Shown: piece after piece, positions 1-8,475 of the stretch
Numbering within the stretch: position 1 is the first letter of the stretch
How the letters are laid out: the number at the start of each line of letters is the position of its first letter
Source of the DNA: an uncultured Clostridia bacterium
Lineage (GTDB): Bacteria; Bacillota; Clostridia; Oscillospirales; Acutalibacteraceae
DNA length: 64,000 nt
Assembly (NCBI GenBank): GCA_944384825.1
Contig: CALWUT010000018.1
Location: forward strand, 186,001 to 250,000
Direction: 5' to 3'
The notes under the pieces: model-generated
Seen by the model: the letters and a program-made list of their open reading frames with translations, nothing else
Told to the model about the DNA's origin: nothing
Database searches by the model: none
Program-made: the position numbers and the translations under genes

Positions 1-948
1 GCTTCGGTAGACCTAAAAAATGGTCAATTGGACGCAATCGTAGTGGATGATTTACCTGCTCATCGATTACTATTTCTCTTGGGAAATAAAGGAAAAATTA
101 TGGACGAGCCTCTTTTTGAAGAAAGCTATAGAATTGTCGTCCCCGAAGGAAATTACGAAATACTTAACTTTATAAATTCTACTCTTAATGAAATGGAAGA
201 AAATGGGGAAATAAAAAAAATTACCGATAAATATATGATAGTCACAGGTAATACAGATACCGGAATATTTTCTCAAATTTATCGTAACTTAATCTACAAA
301 GAAAGATATAAAATAATTTTTCAAGGTGCGGCTACAACACTTCAAATAACTTTTTTAGCCCTAATATTAGGATTATTAATAGGAGTAACTATATCTTTAA
401 TAAAATCAACCCACAAAAATACTTTTATTTCTAAAGTGCTTAAATTTTTGGCAAACGCATATTTAGCAATAATAAGAGGCACACCGGCAACAGTTCAATT
501 ATTCGTTATTTATTATGTTATCCTTTCTTCAACACATCTTAGTAAAATAGCTGTCGCCACAATAGCTTTTGGAATAAATTCAGGAGCATATGTTTCAGAA
601 ATAATACGCTCCGGAATACTTTCGGTAGATCCAGGACAATACGAAGCAGGACGTTGCTTAGGTCTTAATAATAAAACCACTATGACTAAAATAATATTGC
701 CTCAAGCAGTTAAAAACGTCCTTCCAACGCTTATAAATGAATTTATACAGCTCATAAAAGAAACTTCCATAGCTGGATTCATTGGCGTTACTGATTTATC
801 AAGAGCAGGAGATATAATAAGAAGCAGTACTTACGAACCTATAATACCATTGTTTTCCGTTGCCACCATTTATTTGGGATTAGTAATGATTTCAACTTGG
901 CTACTTTCATTTGTTGAAAGGAGAATGAGATCACATGATAAAAGTTAA
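1..948 (+). CDS. Amino-acid ABC transporter, fused substrate-binding/permease protein (5' partial)
   Basis: The reading frame is open from base 1, so the gene starts outside the window. The first 80 or so codons match the end of a type 2 periplasmic binding protein (NGQLDAIVVDDLPAH, then a helix ending in a KITDKY motif). The rest is a polar amino-acid permease of the HisM/GlnP type, with about five membrane segments and the conserved RGTPATVQLFVIYY stretch, plus an EAA-like loop (EAGRCLGLNNKTTMTKIILP) that contacts the ATPase. Binding domain and channel are therefore one polypeptide, as in some Firmicutes glutamine transporters. It overlaps the ATPase gene by 14 bases. Substrate is inferred to be glutamine, arginine or a related polar amino acid. 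Confidence 0.9.
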   Translation, partial: ASVDLKNGQLDAIVVDDLPAHRLLFLLGNKGKIMDEPLFEESYRIVVPEGNYEILNFINSTLNEMEENGEIKKITDKYMIVTGNTDTGIFSQIYRNLIYKERYKIIFQGAATTLQITFLALILGLLIGVTISLIKSTHKNTFISKVLKFLANAYLAIIRGTPATVQLFVIYYVILSSTHLSKIAVATIAFGINSGAYVSEIIRSGILSVDPGQYEAGRCLGLNNKTTMTKIILPQAVKNVLPTLINEFIQLIKETSIAGFIGVTDLSRAGDIIRSSTYEPIIPLFSVATIYLGLVMISTWLLSFVERRMRSHDKS

Positions 949-1669
949 AAACTTATACAAAGAATTTAATCAAGAAGGAACGTCAATAAAAATATTAAAA
1001 GGAATAAATACTGAATTTAAAAAAAGAGAAAGAGTAGCCATTATCGGCCCCTCAGGCTCGGGAAAAAGTACTTTTTTAAGATGTCTTAATCTTCTTGAGA
1101 AGCCTACCAGTGGAAAAATTGAATTTGAAGGATGTGATATAACCAATCCAAAATGTGATATAAATAAAGTAAGACAAAACATAGGAATGGTTTTTCAGCA
1201 TTTTAATTTATTTCCTCACCTTACAGTCTTAAAAAATATAACCTTAGCTCCCACTACTTTAAAACTTCTTTCTACTCAAAAAGCGGAAGAAAATGCAATA
1301 AGTTTACTAGAAAGAGTAGGACTTAAAGATAAAGCCAATTTCTATCCTTCCAGACTTTCCGGAGGCCAAAAACAACGTATTGCCATTATCAGAGCACTGC
1401 TCATGAATCCTAAACTTATGCTATTTGACGAACCTACTTCCGCTCTCGACCCTGAAATGATTAAAGAAGTAGTAACAGTAATAAAAGATATCGCTGCTAA
1501 AGGTATGACCATGATTTTAGTAACTCATGAGATGAATTTTGTCAAAGACGTAGCCACACGAGTTCTATTTATGGATGACGGAAAAATAATCGCAGACGAA
1601 ACACCTTTAGAACTTTTTGAAAATTGTCAGAATGAAAGAATAAACCGCTTTTTAAATAAACTCAAGTAA
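935..1669 (+). CDS. glnQ: Polar amino-acid ABC transporter ATP-binding protein
   Basis: This 244-residue protein is the ATPase of the importer encoded just upstream. Visible motifs are Walker A (GPSGSGKST), the ABC signature (LSGGQKQR), Walker B with its glutamate (LMLFDEPTSALDPE) and the H-loop (THEM). It has the usual length for the family and no extra domain. The start ATG lies inside the end of the permease gene, about 10 bases after a GGAGA ribosome site, so the two are probably translationally coupled. The GlnQ/HisP assignment is secure at family level; the transported amino acid is not shown by sequence. Confidence 0.93.
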   Translation: MIKVKNLYKEFNQEGTSIKILKGINTEFKKRERVAIIGPSGSGKSTFLRCLNLLEKPTSGKIEFEGCDITNPKCDINKVRQNIGMVFQHFNLFPHLTVLKNITLAPTTLKLLSTQKAEENAISLLERVGLKDKANFYPSRLSGGQKQRIAIIRALLMNPKLMLFDEPTSALDPEMIKEVVTVIKDIAAKGMTMILVTHEMNFVKDVATRVLFMDDGKIIADETPLELFENCQNERINRFLNKLK

Positions 1670-1703
1670 GAAACTCTGATTTAACATGGAGGCGAAATAA
1701 TAA

Positions 1704-2129
1704 ATGAATATAACAAGTCTCTCTGCTGAAGAAACAGAAAGTATAGCAGAAAAATTCGGTAAAAAATTAAAGGGTAAAGAAATAGTAGCGTTTTATGGAG
1801 ATTTAGGCGCCGGTAAAACTACTTTTGTCCGAGGTGTTGCCAAAGCTTTAAACATCAATGACGTAATTTCAAGTCCCACCTTTACTTTAGTTAATGAATA
1901 TAGCGCAGATAAATTCAAAATATATCACTTCGATATGTATAGAGTAAAAAGCTTGGAAGATCTTGAGTCTACAGGATTTTTTGATTATATAGATAAAGGT
2001 GTAATATTAATAGAATGGAGTGAAAATATTGAATATTATTTGCCTAAGGACATAATCAAAATAAAAATTGATAAAAATAACAAAAACGATAACGAACGAA
2101 TTATAACTATAGAAGGAGTAAATCTTTAA
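1704..2129 (+). CDS. tsaE: tRNA threonylcarbamoyladenosine biosynthesis ATPase TsaE
   Basis: A 141-residue P-loop protein of the TsaE (YjeE) family. Walker A is GDLGAGKTT, followed by the family stretch SSPTFTLVNEY and a VILIEW segment near the C-terminal half. With TsaB and TsaD it completes the t6A37 modification of ANN-decoding tRNAs. An AGGCGAAATAATAA site precedes the ATG. It ends in a one-base overlap with tsaB, forming a two-gene t6A cassette; tsaD and a rimI gene, often nearby, are not in the window. Confidence 0.95.
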   Translation: MNITSLSAEETESIAEKFGKKLKGKEIVAFYGDLGAGKTTFVRGVAKALNINDVISSPTFTLVNEYSADKFKIYHFDMYRVKSLEDLESTGFFDYIDKGVILIEWSENIEYYLPKDIIKIKIDKNNKNDNERIITIEGVNL

Positions 2130-2839
2130 TGAAATTATTTGCTTTGGATTCTTCATCAATTACTGCTTCTGTATGCCTTATGGAAGAGGATAAAATTATT
2201 TCAGAATTTTTTGTAAATTCAGGCTTAACTCACAGTCAAACGCTTGCCCCTATGATTCAAGCATCACTGAATATACTAAATATAAACGCTTCAGAAATAG
2301 ATTTATTTGCTATAGCTAATGGTCCCGGGTCTTTTACAGGTCTTCGTATAGGTCTTGCTATAGTTAAAGGAATAGCCACTATATTTAATAAACCTTGTAT
2401 AGGCGTTTCTTCCATTTTAGCAGCGGCATATAACTGTATAAACTTTGATGGAGTAATATGCGTAGTAATGGATGCAAGAAGGGACCGATTTTATAATGCT
2501 TTATTCAGATGCCAAAATAAAAAGTTAATCAGACTTACTGAAGACAGGATTATTTCTATAGAAAAACTTAAACAAGAATTGAAAAATTTTTCAGAATGTG
2601 TAGAATTAGTTGGCGATGGTGCTGTTATATGTTATAAATACATCGACCACATCAATATTAAAAATAATATAAAATTTTCATTTAAAAACAAACATTACGT
2701 GCGCGCTTCCAGCGTAGGTATTTTAGGAATGGAACTTTATAAAAAAGGAGAATTTTTAAACGCCTCAAATATTAATCCCAAATATTTAAGATTATCCCAA
2801 GCTGAACGCCTGCTTCTGGAAAATAAAATTAAATTGTAG
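2129..2839 (+). CDS. tsaB: tRNA threonylcarbamoyladenosine biosynthesis protein TsaB
   Basis: A 236-residue protein of the ASKHA-fold TsaB (YeaZ) family, the non-catalytic partner that binds TsaD and TsaE. It begins with the typical LFALDSSSITASV strand and carries the hallmark NGPGSFTGLRIG motif near residue 70. The start ATG shares its A with the tsaE stop codon (sequence TAATG), consistent with translational coupling, and an AGAAGGAG site lies 12 bases upstream. Length and architecture are normal. Confidence 0.95.
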   Translation: MKLFALDSSSITASVCLMEEDKIISEFFVNSGLTHSQTLAPMIQASLNILNINASEIDLFAIANGPGSFTGLRIGLAIVKGIATIFNKPCIGVSSILAAAYNCINFDGVICVVMDARRDRFYNALFRCQNKKLIRLTEDRIISIEKLKQELKNFSECVELVGDGAVICYKYIDHINIKNNIKFSFKNKHYVRASSVGILGMELYKKGEFLNASNINPKYLRLSQAERLLLENKIKL

Positions 2840-2851
2840 GTGAATAGATTC

Positions 2852-3283
2852 GTGATTGCTATAGGCTCTGATCATGCAGGATATGAATTAAAAGAAAAAT
2901 TAAAAAATCATTTTAAATCAAATTTATCACTTAAAGACTTTGGAACTGACAGCTATAATTCTTGCGATTATCCTCTAATTGCAGAAAAAGTAAGTAAAGC
3001 CGTATCTGCGAGAGAATGCGAAAAAGGCATTTTAATATGCGGTACAGGTATAGGGATAAGCATAGCAGCAAATAAAATTAATGACATACGTGCTGCTCTT
3101 TGCTATAATACTGAACTTGCAGAAATGGCCAGACGTCACAATAACGCAAATATACTATGCCTCGGAGCAAGAGTTACAAGCTTCGAAACCTCAATAAATA
3201 TAATAAAAACATTTTTAAATACTAATTTTGAATCCGGAAGACATGAAATAAGAATAAATCAGATAAAAAAGTTAGAAAAATAA
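2852..3283 (+). CDS. rpiB: Ribose-5-phosphate isomerase B
   Basis: A 143-residue RpiB/LacAB-type isomerase that interconverts ribose 5-phosphate and ribulose 5-phosphate. It starts with IAIGSDHAGYELK, the family's conserved N-terminus, and carries the active-site loop ILICGTGIGISIAANK with the catalytic cysteine. A GTG at 2840 would add MNRF, but the GTG at 2852 puts the AGGTGA site at 2838-2843 at the right spacing and gives the canonical N-terminus, so I chose 2852. It follows tsaB almost immediately and leads into upp. Confidence 0.92.
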   Translation: MIAIGSDHAGYELKEKLKNHFKSNLSLKDFGTDSYNSCDYPLIAEKVSKAVSARECEKGILICGTGIGISIAANKINDIRAALCYNTELAEMARRHNNANILCLGARVTSFETSINIIKTFLNTNFESGRHEIRINQIKKLEK

Positions 3284-3310
3284 ATTAAAATCTCAAAGGA
3301 GAATGTTTAA

Positions 3311-3949
3311 ATGAAAAATGAAAATAATATAATAATTATGGATCATCCTTTAATTCAGCATAAAATAACCCTTCTAAGAGATAAAAATACAGGATCCAAA
3401 GAATTTCGCGAACTTATAAGTGAAGTAACAATGCTTATGTGTTACGAAGCTATGCGGGATCTGCCTCTCAAAGAAATAGACGTTGAAACCCCACTACAAG
3501 TTACTAAATCGAAAACGCTATCTAAAAGACATTTGGCTTTTATTCCCATTTTGAGAGCCGGCCTCGGAATGGTAGACGGAATACTCAATCTCATACCTAC
3601 TACCAGAGTAGGACATATTGGATTATATCGTGATCACAAAACTCTTCAACCTATTGAGTACTACTGCAAATTGCCTTCAGATATCAGTAAAAGAGACGTA
3701 ATAATTCTCGACCCTATGTTAGCTACCGGAGGAACTGCTGTTGATGCCGTAGCCATGGTTAAAAAAAGAAATCCAAAATCAATAAAATTCATGTGTATTT
3801 TATCGTCGTCGCAGGGAATAGAATTATTGTGCAGCTCTCATCCGGATATAAAAATTTACTGTGCAGCAAAAGACAATGCTTTAAATGAAAATGGGTATAT
3901 CGTACCCGGTCTCGGTGACGCCGGAGATCGCATTTTCGGCACTAAATAG
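3311..3949 (+). CDS. upp: Uracil phosphoribosyltransferase
   Basis: A 212-residue type I phosphoribosyltransferase that converts uracil and PRPP to UMP (pyrimidine salvage). It contains the PRPP-binding loop [13 protein letters not shown], an upstream [14 protein letters not shown] segment and the C-terminal uracil-binding stretch [13 protein letters not shown]. Length is typical. An AAAGGAG site lies 7 bases before the ATG. Pairing of upp with rpiB is common in Firmicutes and suggests a shared transcript. Confidence 0.96.
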   Translation: MKNENNIIIMDHPLIQHKITLLRDKNTGSKEFRELISEVTMLMCYEAMRDLPLKEIDVETPLQVTKSKTLSKRHLAFIPILRAGLGMVDGILNLIPTTRVGHIGLYRDHKTLQPIEYYCKLPSDISKRDVIILDPMLATGGTAVDAVAMVKKRNPKSIKFMCILSSSQGIELLCSSHPDIKIYCAAKDNALNENGYIVPGLGDAGDRIFGTK

Positions 3950-3985
3950 GAATTTACATACAATAAGATAGTAAAGGAATGTGTT

Positions 3986-5857
3986 ATGAGTGATGTAAAA
4001 AACACCATATGGAGATTCGTAAAAAAATACAGAAAATACACGTTATTTTTCTGTGATTTCTTAATTTGGAATTTTTCCTTTTATGTTTCCTTGGCTATAA
4101 ATAAAAATAATTTATTGATTTTCAATTCAAGTACGCCTTTTTGGAAATATCTTTTTATAGTTAATATATGCTTTGCCATTATATTTCTTTCCTTTAAGCT
4201 CTACGATAAAATCTGGCGATACGCAGATACCGAAGACTTTTTCTACGCTGGAGTTACTACTTTTTGTGCTAATTTACTTTTCTTTATGGTAAGTGTTTTT
4301 TTAGGTATGAATATGACTTTAAGAATGTATGCACTCTTTGGCTTGACATCTACTTTGGGAATTTTTATGTTCAGAATTTTATACCGCGTAAATAGACTTA
4401 TTGACAATGTCTCAGAAGAAGATATTAAAAATAAAAAAAGAATGTTAATAGTAGGTGCCGGAGAATGTACTGTATCATTACTTAGAGTAATTTCAAAATA
4501 TTCTGCCAATAAATATCTTCCCGTAGCAATAGTAGACGACGACAGCGAAAAAATAGGAAGACGCATAATGGACATACGTGTGGAAGGATCTACTGAAAAT
4601 ATACCAAGAATATGTGAAAAATTTGATGTTGAAATAATTTTATTCGCCATAACTTCCATATCAAGTCAAAATCGTAGAAGAATACTCGACATTTGCGCTA
4701 AAACTAATTTGGAAATTAGAATAATTCCTAATATTTACGAAGCGGTGACTTCAGGTGTATCTTTAGACTCTGTAATGAGAAAAATAAGAGTAGAAGATTT
4801 ACTTGGCCGTGAACCAATAGTCTTTAATAAAAACCAATACGGAAATTATTTAATTGAAAAAACAGTCTTAGTAACCGGAGGCGGAGGTTCAATAGGTTCA
4901 GAATTATGTCGCCAAATAGCTAAAACTAATCCAAAAAAGCTTATCATTTTAGATGTATATGAAAATAGTGCATATGAGATACAGCAAGAGCTTAAAAGAA
5001 AATACCATGGCTTACTTAATTTAGAAGTAGAAATTGCCACTATTTGCGATAAACATCAAATAGAAAAAATATTTGAGTCAGAACATATAGACGTCGTTTT
5101 TCACGCTGCCGCTCATAAACATGTCCCACTTATGGAAAGAAATATAGAAGAAGCAATAAAAAATAATGTATTTGGAACTCTTAATCTATTGGAGTGTGCT
5201 GACAAATACGACGTTAATAAATTCGTTCAAATTTCTACCGATAAAGCTGTAAATCCTACAAACGTTATGGGTGCTACTAAACGTTTATGCGAAATGTTAA
5301 TTCAGCTAAAAGATAAACATTCTAAAACTGAATTTGTAGCTGTAAGATTCGGTAACGTACTCGGGTCTAACGGCTCAGTAATCCCTCTTTTTGAAGAACA
5401 AATTAAATCAATGGGACCGGTAACCGTTACTCATCCTGACATTATACGTTACTTTATGACTATTCCTGAGGCTGTTTCACTTGTGCTCACTGCCGGAGGA
5501 TTAGCTAAAGGCGGAGAAATATTCGTACTTGATATGGGCGAACCGGTAAAAATTAAAACTCTAGCGGAAAATTTAATAAGACTTTCCGGCTTTATACCCA
5601 ACGAAGATATAAAAATCGAATATATAGGATTAAGACCCGGTGAAAAACTTTATGAAGAACTGTTAATGGATGAAGAAGGAATTAGAAAAACTAAAAATAA
5701 AAAGATTTATATTGGAAGTCCAATAAAAATAGATGAAAAAAATTTCAGTAAAAGCTTGGAAATTTTAAAAGAACTCTCTCAATGCGGAACTTACTCGGAA
5801 ATTGAAAGTCACTTGATGAAAATGGTTCCCACCTTTAAACGAAGTAACCATGAATAA
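3986..5857 (+). CDS. Membrane nucleotide-sugar 4,6-dehydratase, CapD/PglF/EpsC family
   Basis: A 623-residue protein with four predicted membrane segments in the first 140 residues, then two Rossmann folds. The first has a GAGECTVS loop. The second has the SDR nucleotide loop TGGGGSIGSEL, and its catalytic region STDKAVNPTNVMGATK has Met-x-x-x-Lys in place of Tyr-x-x-x-Lys, as is normal for UDP-GlcNAc 4,6-dehydratases of the PglF/CapD type. Members make 4-keto-6-deoxy sugars for capsules or glycoproteins. The likely partner aminotransferase, sugar transferase and polymerase lie about 45 kb away at 50.6-54.1 kb, so the pathway appears split. Confidence 0.88.
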   Translation: MSDVKNTIWRFVKKYRKYTLFFCDFLIWNFSFYVSLAINKNNLLIFNSSTPFWKYLFIVNICFAIIFLSFKLYDKIWRYADTEDFFYAGVTTFCANLLFFMVSVFLGMNMTLRMYALFGLTSTLGIFMFRILYRVNRLIDNVSEEDIKNKKRMLIVGAGECTVSLLRVISKYSANKYLPVAIVDDDSEKIGRRIMDIRVEGSTENIPRICEKFDVEIILFAITSISSQNRRRILDICAKTNLEIRIIPNIYEAVTSGVSLDSVMRKIRVEDLLGREPIVFNKNQYGNYLIEKTVLVTGGGGSIGSELCRQIAKTNPKKLIILDVYENSAYEIQQELKRKYHGLLNLEVEIATICDKHQIEKIFESEHIDVVFHAAAHKHVPLMERNIEEAIKNNVFGTLNLLECADKYDVNKFVQISTDKAVNPTNVMGATKRLCEMLIQLKDKHSKTEFVAVRFGNVLGSNGSVIPLFEEQIKSMGPVTVTHPDIIRYFMTIPEAVSLVLTAGGLAKGGEIFVLDMGEPVKIKTLAENLIRLSGFIPNEDIKIEYIGLRPGEKLYEELLMDEEGIRKTKNKKIYIGSPIKIDEKNFSKSLEILKELSQCGTYSEIESHLMKMVPTFKRSNHE

Positions 5858-5861
5858 ATCA

Positions 5862-6308
5862 TTAAAAACTTTCTTTAAGTTTCTTTATTGCACGGACAGC
5901 TAAACTATCACATCTTTCATTTTCTTTATGACCGGCATGTCCTTTTACCCAAATGAGCTTAAGTTCATGCTTTTCAAGAAAAGATAGCAATTTTTTCCAC
6001 AGATCAACATTAAGAACAGCTTTCCCATCACTTTTCCTCCAATTATTTTGTTTCCATTTGAAAACCCACTTTCGATTGATAGTATCGCAAAGATATTTAG
6101 AATCACTGTAAGCAGTAATCATACAAGGTTCTTTTAATGCTTCCAAAGCCTTTATAAAAGCCATCAATTCCATTCGGTTATTGGTGGTATTTTTTTCTCC
6201 TCCTGACATCTCTTTTTTTGCATCTTTATATCTTATTATAGCTCCCCAACCTCCGGGTCCAGGATTTCCGCTGCACGCACCATCAGTAAATATTTCAATT
6301 TTTTTCAT
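5862..6308 (-). CDS. rnhA: Ribonuclease HI
   Basis: A 148-residue RNase H1 that cleaves RNA in RNA-DNA hybrids. All catalytic residues are visible: Asp in FTDGACSGNPGPGGWG, Glu in NNRMELMAF, Asp in YSDSKYL, and the GHAGHKENERCD segment supplying the His and last Asp. It is a bacterial-type enzyme with the basic protrusion (WVFKWKQNNWRKSDGK), and lacks the N-terminal hybrid-binding domain of RNase H1 from eukaryotes and some Firmicutes. It lies opposite its neighbours and converges on the dehydratase gene with only 4 bases between them. Confidence 0.96.
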   Translation of the reverse strand: MKKIEIFTDGACSGNPGPGGWGAIIRYKDAKKEMSGGEKNTTNNRMELMAFIKALEALKEPCMITAYSDSKYLCDTINRKWVFKWKQNNWRKSDGKAVLNVDLWKKLLSFLEKHELKLIWVKGHAGHKENERCDSLAVRAIKKLKESF

Positions 6309-6337
6309 AGTGTATCTCCTTTAAAATTACTAAATTA

Positions 6338-6366
6338 TTGACACTAGCTTAGAATTATGATATTAT
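6338..6366 (+). promoter_or_regulatory. Sigma-A type promoter for the RNase J gene
   Basis: TTGACA at 6338-6343, a 17-base spacer and TATTAT at 6361-6366. This is close to the vegetative consensus. It would give a leader of about 140 bases before the RNase J start codon. Confidence 0.75.
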
Positions 6367-6387
6367 AAATTTTAATGGTGGATGTAC

Positions 6388-6480
6388 GGAATTTATTTTT
6401 GTTTTATGAGTTCGAAATAATTATGTATATTGCTTAAACACGTCTCAAGCTATTAAGCTAGGGAATTCGTTTTTGTTTAA
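6388..6480 (+). repeat. Pair of 19-base imperfect direct repeats in the RNase J leader
   Basis: GGAATTTATTTTTGTTTTA at 6388-6406 and GGAATTCGTTTTTGTTTAA at 6462-6480 differ at three positions and are 74 bases apart. Both lie in the untranslated leader between the promoter and the ribosome site. Function unknown; repeated U-rich RNA elements could be protein-binding or autoregulatory sites. Confidence 0.5.
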
Positions 6481-6513
6481 TTTTATCATTTAAAAGATTT
6501 GGAGGAAATATTA

Positions 6514-8415
6514 ATGTCAGAAAAGATTATAGAAAAATCAGAACCTATCAAAAAAACCATAGAAAATACAAAATCTAAGAAAACCATTAATAATAATTAT
6601 AATACGGAAAATAAAATAAATAAAGTTTCATCGCCAAATACAAAATCAACTCCAACTGCCTCAAAAGAAGTAAAATCCAAAGAAAAAACAGCTCAAAAAC
6701 GTTTTACTAAAAATCCTACCAAAAGTTCTCATAAAAGTTCTAACAGCAGTAAAATTTTAAAGTCAGTTAAAGTTGTATTCTTAGGAGGACTTAATCAAAT
6801 AGGAAAAAATATTACTGCTTTTGAATGTGAAAATGATATTGTAATAGTAGACTGCGGTATGTCTTTTCCGGACGGCGAAATGTTAGGTGTAGATTTGGTG
6901 ATACCCGACTTTTCATATCTAGAAGCAAACAAAGAAAAAATACGCGGACTCGTTATTACTCATGCTCATGAAGATCATATAGGCGCTATTCCCTATTTAT
7001 TAAACAAAATAAATGTACCAATTTATGCAACTCCTTTAACTATAGGACTTATCGGAAGTAAATTAAAAGAGCATCGACTTTTAGGAAGTGCAAAACTTAC
7101 TACCATATTGCCAGGTGAACATATAAAGCTCGGATGTATTGATGTCGAATTTATACATGTAAATCATTCAATTCCTGACGCCGTCGGCCTTGCTTTAAGA
7201 ACTCCTGCCGGTACTGTAGTTCATACTGGCGACTTCAAAATTGACTGTACACCTTCTAGAGGAAAAATGATAGATTTAGCTCGTTTTGCAGAAATTGGCA
7301 AGGAAGGAGTACTTGCCTTTATGGCAGACTCCACTAATGCCGAAAGACCCGGTTATACTATGACTGAAAAAAAGATTGACCAGTCATTTGAAACTCTTTT
7401 TCAAAAAGCCGGAAATAAAAGAATAATAGTAGCAACTTTCGCGTCAAATATTGGAAGACTACAGCAAATAATAAACTGCGCAGCAAAATGCGGTAAAAAA
7501 GTAGCTTTCTCCGGAAGAAGCATGATAAATTACGTTGCAATAGCACAACAAATGAAATACTTAGAAGCTCCCGATGGACTCATAATAGACCTTGATTTGA
7601 TTACAAAATATTCTAAAAATGAAGTAGTCTTAATAACTACCGGAAGTCAAGGAGAACCAATGTCTGCACTTCACCGCATGGCTTTTTCAGAACATAAAAA
7701 AGTCGAAGTTGGTCCGGAAGATTTTATAATCATTTCCGCAACTCCTATTCCTGGAAACGAAAAAACCATTGGAGCAGTAGTAAATGAACTTATGAAACTT
7801 GGATGCGAAGTAGTATACGAATCAATGTATGAAATTCACGTTTCAGGCCATGCTTGCCAAGAAGAACTTAAAATTATGCAAGGAATAATTAAACCTAAAT
7901 ACTTTATTCCCGTTCATGGTGAACGCAGACAGCTTGTAAAACACGCTTCATTAGCAGCTTCTATGGGTATGCCCGAAGAAAATGTCCTAGTATGCGATAC
8001 CGGAGACGTCGTAGAAATAAATAAAAAGCATATTAAGAAAGTCAGTCAAGTACCTTTAGAGTTAGTTTTAGTTGACGGAATAGGCGTTGGAGACGTAGGA
8101 AGTATAGTTCTAAGAGACAGAAAACATTTAGGCGAAGATGGACTTATAGTGCTTGTAGCTACACTCGACTCATCAGATAAGCATGTTATATCCGGCCCTG
8201 ATATTGTGTCTAGAGGTTTTGTGTACGTGAGGGAATCAGAAAGATTGATGGATGAAGCACGTAAAGTGGCATTGAAAGTTTTGGAAAACTGTGCAAGTCA
8301 GAAAACTAGAGATTGGAGTATAATTAAAACTAAAGTAAGAGATGAACTTTATAAACTATTTCATAATCGTACAAGACGCAATCCTGTTATACTCCCTATT
8401 ATAATGGAAGTTTAA
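6514..8415 (+). CDS. rnj: Ribonuclease J
   Basis: A 633-residue metallo-beta-lactamase/beta-CASP ribonuclease with 5'-3' exo- and endonuclease activity, central to mRNA decay and rRNA maturation. The zinc motif HAHEDHIGA, the VHTGDFKID strand, the beta-CASP serine/threonine segment TTGSQGEPMSAL and the C-terminal HVSGHAC and PVHGERR motifs are all present. The first 85 residues are a Lys/Ser/Thr/Asn-rich, low-complexity extension not needed for the fold. A TTG at 6499 is in frame, but the GGAGG at 6501-6505 fits the ATG at 6514. It has its own promoter and long leader. Confidence 0.94.
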   Translation: MSEKIIEKSEPIKKTIENTKSKKTINNNYNTENKINKVSSPNTKSTPTASKEVKSKEKTAQKRFTKNPTKSSHKSSNSSKILKSVKVVFLGGLNQIGKNITAFECENDIVIVDCGMSFPDGEMLGVDLVIPDFSYLEANKEKIRGLVITHAHEDHIGAIPYLLNKINVPIYATPLTIGLIGSKLKEHRLLGSAKLTTILPGEHIKLGCIDVEFIHVNHSIPDAVGLALRTPAGTVVHTGDFKIDCTPSRGKMIDLARFAEIGKEGVLAFMADSTNAERPGYTMTEKKIDQSFETLFQKAGNKRIIVATFASNIGRLQQIINCAAKCGKKVAFSGRSMINYVAIAQQMKYLEAPDGLIIDLDLITKYSKNEVVLITTGSQGEPMSALHRMAFSEHKKVEVGPEDFIIISATPIPGNEKTIGAVVNELMKLGCEVVYESMYEIHVSGHACQEELKIMQGIIKPKYFIPVHGERRQLVKHASLAASMGMPEENVLVCDTGDVVEINKKHIKKVSQVPLELVLVDGIGVGDVGSIVLRDRKHLGEDGLIVLVATLDSSDKHVISGPDIVSRGFVYVRESERLMDEARKVALKVLENCASQKTRDWSIIKTKVRDELYKLFHNRTRRNPVILPIIMEV

Positions 8416-8475
8416 ATATTATAAAGTTAAAATGGTACGGGTTAAGGTAATAAAGCATTGAAGGGTGAATTAATT

